This document shows positions 36,001-43,214 of a DNA stretch of 64,000 nt, one piece after another. This DNA comes from Luteolibacter sp. Y139. GTDB taxonomy: Bacteria > Verrucomicrobiota > Verrucomicrobiia > Verrucomicrobiales > Akkermansiaceae. The stretch lies in assembly GCF_038066715.1 (NCBI RefSeq), contig NZ_JBBUKT010000011.1, forward strand, positions 62,001-126,000, given 5' to 3'. Every line of letters begins with the position of its first letter. Position 1 is the first letter of the stretch. The translations under genes and the position numbers were made by a program. Under the pieces are notes generated by a model. That model saw only the letters and a list, made by a program, of their open reading frames with translations. It made no database searches and was not told where the DNA came from.

Positions 36001-36563
36001 GCGAGGCCGCCCTTGCCGTCAGGAGTGGAGATTTCCTGGGGCACCAGGTGGATTTGCATTTCATCCCGGCCGGAACCGGTGCCGACGGTCTTGGCACCGA
36101 TCAGTGGTACGCTGCCGCTACGCTCTTTGGTATCGGGCAGGGTCTTGGAGTCGCCTGACGTGGACGTCAGCCAGCCGAGGAAGTTGGCTTGTTTCTTTGA
36201 GGCATAGTTGCCGGGTGAAGTCGGCTTGCCCTTCGAGTCGTGATCGGCGCCCCCCCAGCTCTTCCATGCGCCGAGGACCGCCGGGCGGCCGGCTCCCTGG
36301 ATATCAGCACGGGCGGTGACGCGGGTGTCGGCACCGGTTTTTTTCTGAAGTTCGCCGATCGCGATGACGAGCGCCATGCGGGCGTTCGCCCGGGCTTGGG
36401 CGGCGTAGCCATCGCGACCGCTGCTGCGCAACGAGATCGAGGACAGGCCGAGCAAGCCGGTGACGAGCACCATCATCAGCACCATCAACGAGAGTGAGAT
36501 GATCAGGGCGAAGCCACGTGGCTGACGCTGTCGATTGGAAGAAGAAGGAATGGGCGCGGTCAT
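33072..36563 (-). CDS. Verru_Chthon cassette protein A (pilin-like N-terminus, 1163 aa)
   Basis: A large protein with a type IV prepilin-like N-terminus: a basic leader ending QRQPRG is followed by the hydrophobic FALIISLSLMVLMMVLVTG helix. The start resembles the TIGRFAM Verru_Chthon cassette protein A (about 1000-1400 aa), which in Verrucomicrobia is usually encoded with smaller pilin-like proteins B, C and D. Those smaller partners are absent from this window, so the gene is solitary or a divergent copy. The rest of the protein is rich in beta-structure and Ser/Thr/Asn and ends near LVTSPKVAINKTFGRRFEM. An outer-surface or pseudopilus role is suggested by the family; no biochemical function is known. 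Confidence 0.85.
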   Translation of the reverse strand: MTAPIPSSSNRQRQPRGFALIISLSLMVLMMVLVTGLLGLSSISLRSSGRDGYAAQARANARMALVIAIGELQKKTGADTRVTARADIQGAGRPAVLGAWKSWGGADHDSKGKPTSPGNYASKKQANFLGWLTSTSGDSKTLPDTKERSGSVPLIGAKTVGTGSGRDEMQIHLVPQEISTPDGKGGLAWWIGGENQKARLPKPQKPTDDNAARWSVLAKTHTVADPKSFRMEQLLDDAAPADRAVSLMLGDLLGKKETLNVSQEFFHDLSATSVGLLTNTATGGWRKDLSLATENWTQLPSSNLPFFRLTPDKDVAAAKPTSGNATADRSMLYPWAAYRGSAGDMTIYRHGPVTSWENLRDYATLYKKITSSANGRNRIASSSYAIDDSGNAFNFLHKVRLLPVVARVQWVFSHYAGTTGTAGSASQYTARLLLTPVITMWNPYSVELTSPAALSFYIPKPLPVALRYNVSGSANYNCLFGVSNNNTPALSTVGSLSYQISQSFVLKPGETRVFSPGSSTNPSVVAIVPATPPAGTNPVALELQPGYRSKGGHYFDLKNSAGQVVTGAGGTTIKADAKFDTIYEDAGKTGVGIYLDMSLAAGGPRHLVYRMVYTDKVANEVYKPLSALADATLAQASSSPVPFMSTVFGARMASKTHLPAKGFVQSSPLVNYTAMGDKDRAEPTIMMDYNGTNHPVNSPFDYSFIKHAPGGDSQLPNASDATNRGYIVTGFNKADGLSRCVIAEIPVRPLASLGELQNWDLRYENPIPPYAFNLIGNSDASPLMPANAIANYTADTNLQYDDSYCANHLLFDDWFFSSIAPDPTNYGTSGKNLQTTYTDFVSGVAPLANRAYKPTAEDTGYVAAAPGNATKLYDQNVKPADAYRKVSSHLEVEGMFNVNSTSVTAWRALLGHARKQKVPFIRESGTSWNVDSSGENDYASSRFSISGDSQAGTAGSSGSFPEATEFSGYRVLDDEFIDQLAEEIVKQVRLRGPFLSLSEFVNRQLSSGDLALAGALQTAMNEVAKGSSNPYSEIEAVVGSTGRASANIPQAADAGYKFPAAAEGWSAYGLPGWTRQADILRPLAPILSARDDTFVIRAHGDARDDQGNIVSRAVCEAVVRRTRDYVSSADAADLVTSPKVAINKTFGRRFEMVSFRWLNPSEI

Positions 36564-36599
36564 GGGTTTTTGCGTCGCGTTCCGAGGGTTTGCAGGATC

Positions 36600-36616
36600 G
36601 GACCTGGGCTAGGTCC
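36600..36616. promoter_or_regulatory. Perfect palindrome upstream of cassette protein A
   Basis: GGACCT and AGGTCC form a 6-bp inverted repeat around a 5-base spacer, 37 bases before the cassette protein A start codon. It could be an operator for the neighbouring AraC regulator or a short hairpin in the leader; the sequence cannot decide. Confidence 0.3.
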
Positions 36617-36701
36617 TTTCAAAAACGGGTGATCGATTTAACAGGTCGGAGAGACATCGTGAAATTCTCAGAGGACCCCTTTTAGGGGGATCCCTGCGGC
36701 G

Positions 36702-37184
36702 TCATGCGGCGCCGGCGCGGCGGCCGTGGAAGGACTCCTTCCACTGTCCTGGCGTGAGGCCGAGGTGCTCCTTGAAGAGCCGGCAGAGGTTCTTCGCGTT
36801 GCCGAGGCCGGTCTCCATTGCCACGGGCTCCAGCTTCACGTCGTCCTCGCGCAGCATCATCGCGGCGGCTTCGATCCGGCGGGCGATGATGTCCTGGCCG
36901 ATCGTGGTGCCGGTGACCGAGCGGTAGAGCCGGTGCAGCGAGCGCACGGACATGCCGCACTCGCGGGCCAGCGATGAAACGGTGAGCGGGCGGGAATACT
37001 CGTAGCGGATCGTGCGGAGGACCTTGCGGATGCCGGGATTGTCGCACTCCGTCACCGCGGCACTGCGCTCGTGAAAGGAAGCGCGGGTTTGGCGCGTACG
37101 ATCACTCCAGTCGTATCCGCCTCCGGGAGCGTCGACCAGGTCCGCGCTATCGCCGGATCCATCGTGGCATGCATCGAGTTTCAT
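36702..37184 (-). CDS. AraC-family transcriptional regulator
   Basis: A 160-aa protein that is little more than an AraC-type DNA-binding domain. Residues ~50-150 hold two helix-turn-helix motifs: the first in PLTVSSLARECGMSVRSLHRLY, the second in VAMETGLGNAKNLCRLFKEHLGLTPGQW, with the family-typical RLFKEHxGxTPGQ ending. The first 45 residues are polar and not similar to a sensor domain, so a ligand-binding part is missing or minimal; this short form may respond to abundance or phospho-relay partners. It is transcribed toward the cassette protein A gene 138 bases away and may control it. A tandem repeat lies 66 bases before its start. Confidence 0.85.
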   Translation of the reverse strand: MKLDACHDGSGDSADLVDAPGGGYDWSDRTRQTRASFHERSAAVTECDNPGIRKVLRTIRYEYSRPLTVSSLARECGMSVRSLHRLYRSVTGTTIGQDIIARRIEAAAMMLREDDVKLEPVAMETGLGNAKNLCRLFKEHLGLTPGQWKESFHGRRAGAA

Positions 37185-37249
37185 GGGTTTTCGGCCACGG
37201 GGATTTCTCCAGTGGACCGTGCTTCCCTACCCGAATGGATGTCGCTTGG

Positions 37250-37269
37250 ATACCTAGGCGAATACCTAG
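37250..37269. promoter_or_regulatory. Direct repeat ATACCTAG, likely regulator binding site
   Basis: Two copies of ATACCTAG start 12 bases apart (37250-37257 and 37262-37269), about one helical turn, in the gap upstream of the AraC gene and downstream of the response-regulator operon. Tandem half-sites are what AraC-type dimers bind, so autoregulation is plausible. Confidence 0.35.
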
Positions 37270-37343
37270 TAATCACATAATCGACTCATTTACAAAGAAA
37301 TGAGGGTGTCACAAAAGTGACGAAACGAGCCGGTTTTGGCCGT

Positions 37344-38006
37344 TCAAGGAGCCTCAGGCTCGCGCTTCATGTACTTCAGTACCGCTTCCGTACGCGTTCG
37401 CACGTGGAGCTTCCGGTAGATATTGCCCAAGTGGAAGCTGACGGTTTCCATCCGCACGCCGAGCTCGTGGGCGATCTCCTTGTAGAGATAGCCCTTGGCC
37501 AGCAGGTCGAGCGTTTCCTTTTCCCGCTGCGTGAGGTGGTAGTCTTCGCTCGGTTCCGCGACCGGCAACTGGACGGGCAGTTGGAAGTGCTGCACCACCT
37601 TGCGGGCGATGCCGCTCGACATCGGTGAACCGCCGGCAACGACATCATCCAGCGACTCCAGCAGCTTGGCGTCGATATCGCGCTTCAGCACGTAGCCGGA
37701 GGCACCGGCGGCGAGCGCTTCGAAGACGCGGTCGGCGTCCTCGAACACGGTGACCATGAGGAATTGCGTATTCGGGCACAGCGGCTTGATCTTGCGGAGG
37801 AGCTGGATGCCGGAGAGGCCGGGCAACTGGATGTCCATCACACAGGCTTCGGGAGCGTCCTTCTGCAGGCCTTCCAGTGCGGTTTCCGCGCGGCCGTAGC
37901 AGCCGGTCACGGTCCACTTGTCCGAAGCGGACAGTGTTTCGCGGAAGGACTCGCGCAAAAGCGAGTCGTCTTCAACGATGGCGATGGTGCGCTTGGCCGA
38001 ACTCAT
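37344..38006 (-). CDS. NarL/LuxR-type response regulator
   Basis: A 220-aa two-component regulator. The receiver domain at 1-120 begins RTIAIVEDDSLLRES (acidic pocket DD) and has the phosphorylatable aspartate in CVMDIQLPGLSG near residue 58 and the conserved lysine in YVLKRDIDAK near residue 110. A LuxR/GerE helix-turn-helix occupies the last ~65 residues: LTQREKETLDLLAKGYLYKEIAHELG (in parts) and VSFHLGNIYRKLHVRTRTEAV. Its ATG overlaps the stop codon of the upstream kinase (ATGA), so kinase and regulator are coupled and almost certainly cognate. The longer reading frame starting at 38240 was rejected because it lacks homology before the receiver domain. Confidence 0.93.
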   Translation of the reverse strand: MSSAKRTIAIVEDDSLLRESFRETLSASDKWTVTGCYGRAETALEGLQKDAPEACVMDIQLPGLSGIQLLRKIKPLCPNTQFLMVTVFEDADRVFEALAAGASGYVLKRDIDAKLLESLDDVVAGGSPMSSGIARKVVQHFQLPVQLPVAEPSEDYHLTQREKETLDLLAKGYLYKEIAHELGVRMETVSFHLGNIYRKLHVRTRTEAVLKYMKREPEAP

Positions 38007-40570
38007 GCCTTCGGCAATGCCGGAACTTTGGGGAGCTGGCAACGGAAGATCGCGCGGGTGCCCTCTCCAGGCGTCGATTCGATGACACAAGTGCCACCGA
38101 GCTCGGCGAAACGGGCAGCGAGATTCGTCAGGCCATTGCCCTCCTGTGGAATCGAGGGATCGAAGCCCAGGCCATTGTCCGAGATCTCCGCGAATAGCAC
38201 GCCGTGATCGAGCAGGCGCAGCATGAAGGTGGCCTCGCATGGCCCTGCGTGCTTGAGGATATTGTGCAGCGCTTCCTTCACCCCGAGCGCGAAGTGATGG
38301 CGGAAATCCGAGCGCAAGGTCACCGGCGGAAGATTGTCCGCGATGTCGATCCGCAGCCGAACCGGACTATCGCGGAAGATTTCCTGGGCGACTGCGGAGA
38401 GGTGGGTGGCGAGGTGATCGAGTGTGTCATTCGACGGATTTACCGCCCATACGAGGCCGTCCATCGCGGTGACGAGGTCGCGGGCCGCGGATTCGAGCCG
38501 CACGACCTGCTGGCGTGCCCTTTCCGGATCGCCATCGATGGCACGCCGCACGAAGGAAGCGGCGAGATTCAGCACGGTGACGCGGGTACCGAGGTCATCG
38601 TGCATGTCGCGGGCGATGCGGGCGCGGTCGCGTTCCACCGCGTGCTGGAGCTTGATGGCGGAGAGCCGGTGACGGGCCCGGCGGCGATAGGCGGCGAAGA
38701 AAAGCAAAGCGGTGGCCAGCACGCCGGCGGCGACCGCGAGCGGGGCGAACCATTCGCGCTCCCAGATGGGGCGCTCGATCTTGATCGGGAAAGCGAGGCT
38801 TGCCGTGGCCGGTTGCGGCTCGGATCCCACGGCGATCGCTTGGAAGGCATACTCGCCGGGCGGCACATTCAGGTAGCTCGCCCGCAGCGAAGCTCCGGGA
38901 ATCACGTTGAAGGCTTCCTTCCAGCTCAGCAGGAAGGTCTCGCCTCCGGCGGCCGGCTTCACCCCGAGCTCGCGGGTGGAAGTCCACTGCGCGTAGCGTT
39001 TCTGCTCGGCATCCACCAAGCCCAGCGAGGGGCCGCGCATTTGCATCACGCGTGCGATCGCCGGCTCGGTGCCGTGCCGCTGCCAATGCAGCGGGACGCC
39101 GCCGAGTTGGTTCATCCGCTCGCCTTGCTGGAAACCGCCGTCTTCCCAAAGGTTGGTCTGTGGTGCGGACGACCGCGCCAGCGCGAGGTCGTCGATCACC
39201 CAGATGCCGGTGGTATCGTCGGTGCCGGATGAGATGGTGACGTGGACTTTTCTCGTGCCCTCCGGAATGAAGAGCGGCTCGGTGCGCTGCACCATCGGCG
39301 AACTCAGGGCATCGATCTGCCAGCCGATGCTCGAGCCCGTGGTGGCGAAAACCCGCTGCGTGAGCAGGGCGTCTCCGGCGCCCAGCATCCGCCACTCCAT
39401 GGTCATGCCGCGCGCGGCTGGGTGCCACTCGTCGCCAAGCCCCTCGAGACGGCAGCGCACCGCCAGCGGATCGGCATTCACGCCGGGCAAGAACTTGAAA
39501 TCGAAATCCAGCCGGTGGAGTCCAGGGCCGAGCACCAGCGGCTGGCCTGCTGGCGGCAAGACCGCCGGCTGCTCGCCAACCTGCACCTGCTCCAGCATCA
39601 TTCCCAAGGGAGGTCCTTGCGGCGGCGCGCGGCGCAGGAGTTCGTCCAAGCGGTTTTTTTCCTCCTCGTCGACAAAGCAGAAGTCGTAGGGAGCGCGGGC
39701 GATGCTGCTGATGCGGACTTCATCGATCAGTCCGGGGAAGAATTCCTTGGGTGCATTGCTGCCCTGGCGGTTGCCAGTGTTGCCGATGGCGAAGTCCGCG
39801 AGCTGCCGGCCGAGGTCCGCGGTCAGGGTTCCTTGGCCGATCATGTTGGCGGTCTCGTTCCCTTCGCCCAGCTTGGTCCAGTAGAGCTTCAGGTTATTCA
39901 CCGCCGACTCACGGCCGTCGTACACGACGGCGGCGTGGAACCAGTCCGTGGTGTTCACCGCGTGCGGGCCATCCTTTGGCAAGGTCGCCAAACCTCCCCC
40001 GCGGACGTCGCTCCCCGTGATCGGCAGGAAGCACAGGAAACCCGGCTTTTCGACCCGGAAAATGAAGACCCGGTTCGCCGTCACTTCGTCGTCCATGCTG
40101 ACGATGTCGAGCGCCAGACCGGGGGAGTCCGCAGGCATCACATCGAACTTCACCAGCGCCTCGATCGTGAAGGCCCCGTCGTGTCCCATGATCGGGAAGG
40201 GCGGATCGACATTGTCCTTCGGCCCGCTGTCCAACTCCGGCTTGGCCAGCAGGATCGGCCCGTACTCACGGTCTCCTTCCGGCAGGGGCTGGAAGGAAAT
40301 CGCCGCACCGAAGCCCGGGTAGGGCGGTTGGCTGGCCCTGGCGCCATTGAGCAGGCCTAGCAGCGGCGACGGGCTGACCCCGTCGTCCTTGAAGGGAGGA
40401 CCGGCCTCGTCGAGGTGCCACAGGTGCAGTGTGTGCTCGTCCGATTCATAGGGTTGGATGGTTGGTGCGCCGAGGACCGCCGCCACCATTCCCACTGCCA
40501 CCATGACTTGAAGCACCCACATCTCCCGCCAACAGAAACGCCTCCCGTGCGCGTTGCAAGCTGCGAACAT
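38003..40570 (-). CDS. Hybrid-membrane sensor histidine kinase with extracellular LamG domain
   Basis: An 855-aa sensor kinase. After a signal/anchor segment (WVLQVMVAVGMVAAVLG) the extracytoplasmic part holds a LamG/concanavalin-like domain at about 50-290 (HLWHLDEAGPPF, FTIEALVKFDVM, GLIDEVRISS), followed by a beta-sandwich region to about 600. A transmembrane helix (FAPLAVAAGVLATALLFFAAY) leads to a HisKA_3 dimerisation domain with the phospho-acceptor histidine in ARDMHDDLG near residue 657, and a C-terminal HATPase_c domain (EALHNILKHA as N-box, EISDNGLGFD as G1). This is the NarX/LiaS-type class. The ATG at 40570 has an AAGG at the right distance; 40522 is an alternative start. A LamG sensor suggests carbohydrate or cell-surface sensing. 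Confidence 0.88.
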   Translation of the reverse strand: MFAACNAHGRRFCWREMWVLQVMVAVGMVAAVLGAPTIQPYESDEHTLHLWHLDEAGPPFKDDGVSPSPLLGLLNGARASQPPYPGFGAAISFQPLPEGDREYGPILLAKPELDSGPKDNVDPPFPIMGHDGAFTIEALVKFDVMPADSPGLALDIVSMDDEVTANRVFIFRVEKPGFLCFLPITGSDVRGGGLATLPKDGPHAVNTTDWFHAAVVYDGRESAVNNLKLYWTKLGEGNETANMIGQGTLTADLGRQLADFAIGNTGNRQGSNAPKEFFPGLIDEVRISSIARAPYDFCFVDEEEKNRLDELLRRAPPQGPPLGMMLEQVQVGEQPAVLPPAGQPLVLGPGLHRLDFDFKFLPGVNADPLAVRCRLEGLGDEWHPAARGMTMEWRMLGAGDALLTQRVFATTGSSIGWQIDALSSPMVQRTEPLFIPEGTRKVHVTISSGTDDTTGIWVIDDLALARSSAPQTNLWEDGGFQQGERMNQLGGVPLHWQRHGTEPAIARVMQMRGPSLGLVDAEQKRYAQWTSTRELGVKPAAGGETFLLSWKEAFNVIPGASLRASYLNVPPGEYAFQAIAVGSEPQPATASLAFPIKIERPIWEREWFAPLAVAAGVLATALLFFAAYRRRARHRLSAIKLQHAVERDRARIARDMHDDLGTRVTVLNLAASFVRRAIDGDPERARQQVVRLESAARDLVTAMDGLVWAVNPSNDTLDHLATHLSAVAQEIFRDSPVRLRIDIADNLPPVTLRSDFRHHFALGVKEALHNILKHAGPCEATFMLRLLDHGVLFAEISDNGLGFDPSIPQEGNGLTNLAARFAELGGTCVIESTPGEGTRAIFRCQLPKVPALPKA

Positions 40571-40657
40571 TGAACACCTTGCCTTTCGAGTGGTCCTAAC
40601 CATTAGATCCCCCTTTACCGCGCCTCCCCCCCGAGATGACCGGACGACTGACATTCG

Positions 40658-41179
40658 ATGCCCCAAGCTTCCTTTATTGTGCCTGCCATTCTGGCGGGTG
40701 GCCTTCTTTTCGGGTGGATCATTGCGCGCTGGCTGGAGAGACACTTTGATCGCAGCCGCGGTGCCAGCTCCGAGGAGCTGCTGGACGAGTTGGAGACCGC
40801 CTGCACGCCCCGCCGCAGTTTCGAAGTCCGCGTTCGTCCGGATCTCTTGAAGCCCTTTCTTTCCTGTGTGGCGGATGAGGTCGACAGCGGCTTCAGCCCG
40901 CGCCATGCCCGTCACCTGCTAGGACGCATCCTGTCACTCCGCGACCATGTCGTCCGTCACACCTGGTATGCGGTGAAGGTGAATGGCATCCGCACCAACC
41001 TCGACCTGCAATGGTCGCGCGATCCGGATGGCCGGATCCGGCTGCTGGTGCTGGCCGTGCCGAAGATCATCCGAGCGTTGAAAAAACAGGCCAAGGTGCC
41101 GGTTCCGGCAGCTCCCGCGCTGGCGCAGCGCGACACGGTGATCGAGGCGAGCCCGGTGCAATCTCCGGCTGGCAGTTGA
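40658..41179 (+). CDS. Membrane-anchored protein of unknown function
   Basis: A 173-aa protein with one N-terminal transmembrane segment (FIVPAILAGGLLFGWIIARW) and a cytoplasmic, basic domain (RRSFEVRVRPDLLKPFLSC, LGRILSLRDHVVRHTWYAVKVNG). The C-terminal 30 residues are a proline/alanine-rich tail. I do not recognise a family. The gene is divergent from the LamG sensor kinase (88 bases between starts) and is followed 51 bases later by the MoaD-like gene on the same strand, so it may be the first gene of that small plus-strand operon. Confidence 0.65.
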   Translation: MPQASFIVPAILAGGLLFGWIIARWLERHFDRSRGASSEELLDELETACTPRRSFEVRVRPDLLKPFLSCVADEVDSGFSPRHARHLLGRILSLRDHVVRHTWYAVKVNGIRTNLDLQWSRDPDGRIRLLVLAVPKIIRALKKQAKVPVPAAPALAQRDTVIEASPVQSPAGS

Positions 41180-41229
41180 CCGCGCTCCTGCGTTGACGGG
41201 GCATGCGAGCGTTTCCATGGTCATAGGTC

Positions 41230-41499
41230 ATGGCTTCCATTGCGTTCACGCAGCACCTCCAGACGCACGTCGATGCGCCCCGCTCGGACGTCTCCAGTGG
41301 AACCGTGCGGGACGCACTGGAGGAAGTCCTGGCCGAGAACCCGCGGCTGCGTGGGTATGTGCTCGATGATGCGGGTGCGGTGCGGAAGCACATCGCCGTC
41401 TTTCTCGACGGCGAGTCGGTGAAGGACCGCACCGGTCTGAGCGACCCGCTGCCGCCCGGCGGTGAGATTTTCGTCATGCAGGCCCTGTCCGGGGGCTGA
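41230..41499 (+). CDS. MoaD/ThiS-family ubiquitin-like sulfur-carrier protein
   Basis: An 89-aa protein with the beta-grasp fold of MoaD/ThiS: the C-terminal tail ends LSGG, the diglycine that is adenylated and thiocarboxylated in sulfur carriers, and the segment RGYVLDDAGAVRKHIAVFLDGES is typical of the family's central sheet. The usual partners (MoaE, MoeB, ThiG, ThiF) are not in the window. It sits 34 bases before a BNR-repeat protein gene. The same MoaD-like/BNR pair is, as I recall, seen in other bacterial genomes, suggesting a shared but unknown function rather than molybdopterin synthesis. Confidence 0.85.
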   Translation: MASIAFTQHLQTHVDAPRSDVSSGTVRDALEEVLAENPRLRGYVLDDAGAVRKHIAVFLDGESVKDRTGLSDPLPPGGEIFVMQALSGG

Positions 41500-41533
41500 C
41501 GTTCCATTCGTTGAAAGGAAAACGCGCTTTCTT

Positions 41534-42649
41534 ATGAAACCCCGCATCCACGTCGGCACCCGCAAGGGCCTCTTCGCCTTCGAGAAAACGAATGGCCACT
41601 GGACTCCGGCCGGGGAATGGTTCCTCGGTATCCAGGTGCCGATGCTCCTTCACGATCGCCGGGACGGTCTGCTGCATGCGGCCGTGGAGCATGGGCACTT
41701 CGGGACCAAGATGCACCGGTCTGCCGACGGTGGTGCGACGTGGGAGGAGACCGCGGGCGTGGTCTATCCGCCGAAGCCGGACGATGCGCCGGAGATTCGG
41801 GACGGTTTTCGCAACGTAGTGGTCCCATGGTCGCTGGAAAAGGTCTGGTCGCTGGAATCCGGCGGCTCCGATCAGCCGGGCTTGCTGTGGTGTGGCACCA
41901 TTCCCGGCGGGCTATTCCGCTCCACCGACAGTGGCGGGACGTGGGAGCTGGTGCGCAGCCTGTGGGATCGTCCCGAGCGGGCCCACTGGGCTGGCGGTGG
42001 CTATGATTTCCCGGGCATTCACTCGATTTGTGTCGATCCACGCGACTCGCGGAAGGTGGCGGTCGCCATTTCCTGTGGTGGCGTCTGGCTGACGACCGAT
42101 GGCGGCGAAACCTGGGAGCAGGGTGCTGATGGCATGACCTACGATTTCCTCCCGGCCGAGCAGGGGGGAGCCGCGCCCGATGGGCAGGATCCGCATCGCA
42201 TGGTGATGTGCCAGGACGCGCCCGATCGCTGCTGGGTGCAGCATCATTGCAGCATCTACCGCTCGGATAGAGCTGGCCATGGCTGGGAAGAGATTTCCGG
42301 TGTGAAGCCGTCCGGCTTTGGCTTCGCCGTCGCCGTGCATCCGAAGGATCCCGACACGGCGTGGTTCGTGCCTGCGCGGAAGGATGAGTTCCGCTACCCG
42401 GTCGATGGGGAATTCGTCGTCACCCGCACGCGCGACGGTGGCAAATCCTTCGAAGTCCTGAGCAAGGGGCTGCCGCCCGCGCCGTGCTACGATCTGGTCT
42501 ATCGCCACGGCCTCGACATTGACGACAGCGGCGACCGGCTGGTGATGGGTTCGACGACCGGCGCGCTATGGGTCAGTGAGGATCAGGGCGACTCGTGGGA
42601 GCTGCTGAGCGCCCACCTGCCGCCGGTTTACTGCGTGCGCTTCGCCTGA
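41534..42649 (+). CDS. BNR/Asp-box repeat (sialidase-like propeller) protein
   Basis: A 371-aa protein made of beta-propeller repeats with Asp-box turns of the type SxDxGxTW: HRSADGGATWEE, FRSTDSGGTWEL, LTTDGGETWEQ, TRTRDGGKSFE and SEDQGDSWEL, spread about every 50-70 residues. This is the sialidase/BNR (F5/8-like exo-alpha-sialidase, WD40/YVTN) fold, but without a signal peptide, so it is probably cytoplasmic. The true start is ATG 41534 (MKPRIHVGTRKG), because the upstream in-frame codons belong to the overlapping MoaD gene region. Sialidase activity should not be assumed; the catalytic Tyr/Glu of true sialidases is not evident. Confidence 0.85.
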   Translation: MKPRIHVGTRKGLFAFEKTNGHWTPAGEWFLGIQVPMLLHDRRDGLLHAAVEHGHFGTKMHRSADGGATWEETAGVVYPPKPDDAPEIRDGFRNVVVPWSLEKVWSLESGGSDQPGLLWCGTIPGGLFRSTDSGGTWELVRSLWDRPERAHWAGGGYDFPGIHSICVDPRDSRKVAVAISCGGVWLTTDGGETWEQGADGMTYDFLPAEQGGAAPDGQDPHRMVMCQDAPDRCWVQHHCSIYRSDRAGHGWEEISGVKPSGFGFAVAVHPKDPDTAWFVPARKDEFRYPVDGEFVVTRTRDGGKSFEVLSKGLPPAPCYDLVYRHGLDIDDSGDRLVMGSTTGALWVSEDQGDSWELLSAHLPPVYCVRFA

Positions 42650-42674
42650 GGCCCGCCATCTGCTAGAGTGAGGC

Positions 42675-43148
42675 ATGCCAGACGATCTCCGCTTCATGCG
42701 CCGCGCCATCGAACTCGCCCGGATCGGGATGAATTCGGGGGCGGGTGGTCCTTTCGGTGCGGTGGTGGTGAAGGACGGCGAGATCGTCGGTGAGGGTCAC
42801 AATCGCGTGGTCGCCACCAACGACCCGACCGCCCATGGCGAGGTCGTCGCCATCCGCGATGCGTGTGCCCGTCTCGGCACCTTCAGCCTGGCTGGCTGCG
42901 AAATCCACACTACGGGCGAGCCCTGTCCGATGTGCCTCGGCGCGATCCATTGGGCACGCATCGGCAGGATCTACTATGGGTTTAGTATTTCCGACGCCGC
43001 GACGATCGGCTTCGATGACCGGGAATTCTACCGGCAGTTTTCGCTGCCGCCGGACGAGCGGGATGTGCCGATCGCCGAGTCGCCCGGGCAGGAAGCGAAG
43101 GTGTTACTGGCCGAGTATCTGTCCCTGCCGGACCGGGTGGCCTACTGA
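42675..43148 (+). CDS. Nucleoside deaminase (cytidine/deoxycytidylate deaminase superfamily)
   Basis: A 157-aa zinc deaminase. The catalytic zinc site is intact: HGE (TAHGEVVAIRD) near residue 54 carries the ligand histidine and the proton-shuttling glutamate, and PCPMCLGA near residue 85 carries the two cysteines. The overall pattern (ARIGMNSGAGGPFGAVVVKDG, EIHTTGEPCPMC) is closest to guanine deaminase/nucleoside deaminases rather than to the tRNA adenosine deaminase TadA, but I cannot exclude TadA-like use. Guanine deaminase makes xanthine from guanine in purine salvage. It lies 25 bases after the BNR gene and is the last gene in this plus-strand run, followed by a terminator. Confidence 0.88.
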   Translation: MPDDLRFMRRAIELARIGMNSGAGGPFGAVVVKDGEIVGEGHNRVVATNDPTAHGEVVAIRDACARLGTFSLAGCEIHTTGEPCPMCLGAIHWARIGRIYYGFSISDAATIGFDDREFYRQFSLPPDERDVPIAESPGQEAKVLLAEYLSLPDRVAY

Positions 43149-43155
43149 GAAGCAG

Positions 43156-43185
43156 GGCTCTCGCCGAAGTGTTTCGCCGAGAGCC
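43156..43185. terminator. Bidirectional hairpin terminator
   Basis: Arms at 43156-43168 and 43173-43185 (13 bp, one mismatch, loop of 4) lie in the 66-base gap between the convergent deaminase and PEP-CTERM genes. The flanking A/T-rich bases on the right are too few for a strong U-tract, but the position fits both transcripts. Confidence 0.65.
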
Positions 43186-43214
43186 ACAAAATTGGCAGAC
43201 AAGCAGACCGCCAA

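Noticed and set aside
37317-37345. Short GTCAC/GTGAC and GGCC-type hairpins after the response regulator gene
   Set aside because: Stems are 5 bp and there is no U-tract, so I did not call a terminator.
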